Part shown: positions 14,625-14,656 of the stretch, piece after piece
Layout: each line of letters opens with the position of its first letter
Position numbering within the stretch: the first letter of the stretch is position 1
Assembly (NCBI GenBank): GCA_964580405.1
Contig: CAZOKM010000037.1
Span: 1-14,656, forward strand
From: JAGTRI01 sp964580405
GTDB taxonomy: Archaea > Thermoproteota > Bathyarchaeia > Bathyarchaeales > DTEX01
Length of the DNA stretch: 14,656 bases
Direction: 5' to 3'
Program-made: the position numbers and the translations under genes
Notes under the pieces: generated by a model
The model's database searches: none
What the model was told of the DNA's origin: nothing
Seen by the model: the letters and a program-made list of their open reading frames with translations, nothing else

Positions 14625-14656
14625 AAATAAAAGAAAAAGAAGTTATGGGGGTATTT

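Noticed and set aside
1..14656. CRISPR array, insertion sequence, integrase, att site or toxin-antitoxin pair
   Set aside because: No repeated spacers, no transposase motifs, no long terminal inverted repeats and no small paired toxin genes were seen. The content is mostly chromosomal housekeeping.
14625..14656. A-rich tail after the presenilin-like gene as a terminator
   Set aside because: The plus strand is A-rich and has no T-tract before the window ends, so no terminator can be supported.

Overview
The window is moderately GC-rich, densely coded archaeal DNA. It carries a eukaryote-type topoisomerase IB, TiaS (tRNA-Ile2 agmatidine synthetase), the beta subunit of archaeal prefoldin, a free-standing Lrp/AsnC effector domain and a presenilin-like membrane protease. 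Several starts appear to be TTG or GTG, and AT-rich TATA-like boxes precede many genes. Together these point to a TACK-group archaeon of the Thaumarchaeota/Bathyarchaeia kind. Lineage is an inference; no rRNA or other decisive marker is present.

Layout. 1-699 (+): 3' part of an alpha/beta-hydrolase fused to a C-terminal domain with H...E motifs resembling ADP-ribosyltransferase folds. 805-2979 (+): a 724-residue protein with a transaldolase-like core. 4653-2982 (-): an operon of prefoldin beta, a DUF3194-like small protein and a DHH phosphoesterase. 6970-4840 (-): a soluble GAF-PAS histidine kinase and a receiver-only response regulator, 1 base apart. 7175-8965 (+): topoisomerase IB with all five catalytic residues. 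10320-8971 (-): TiaS. 10818-10531 (-): a small three-helix membrane protein. 11277-11032 (-): a stand-alone RAM (Lrp/AsnC ligand-binding) domain, divergent from 11466-12179 (+), an unrecognised 237-residue protein. 12271-13797 (+): bifunctional NAD(P)HX epimerase/dehydratase, overlapping by 4 bases 13794-14624 (+), a GxGD aspartyl protease of the presenilin type.

Most of the window is housekeeping: DNA topology, tRNA decoding, protein folding and cofactor repair. The signalling pair has no DNA-binding output, so its target lies elsewhere or is a protein. No CRISPR array, insertion sequence, rRNA or tRNA gene was found, and no intergenic stretch exceeds about 210 bases. I see no clear multi-gene novel system. 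The less ordinary items are the large transaldolase-like protein with a Glu-to-Gln change at the catalytic acid position, the hydrolase/ART-like fusion, the nnr-presenilin coupling with a PAT instead of PAL motif, and the RAM/unknown divergent pair sharing a promoter region with a perfect 14-base inverted repeat.
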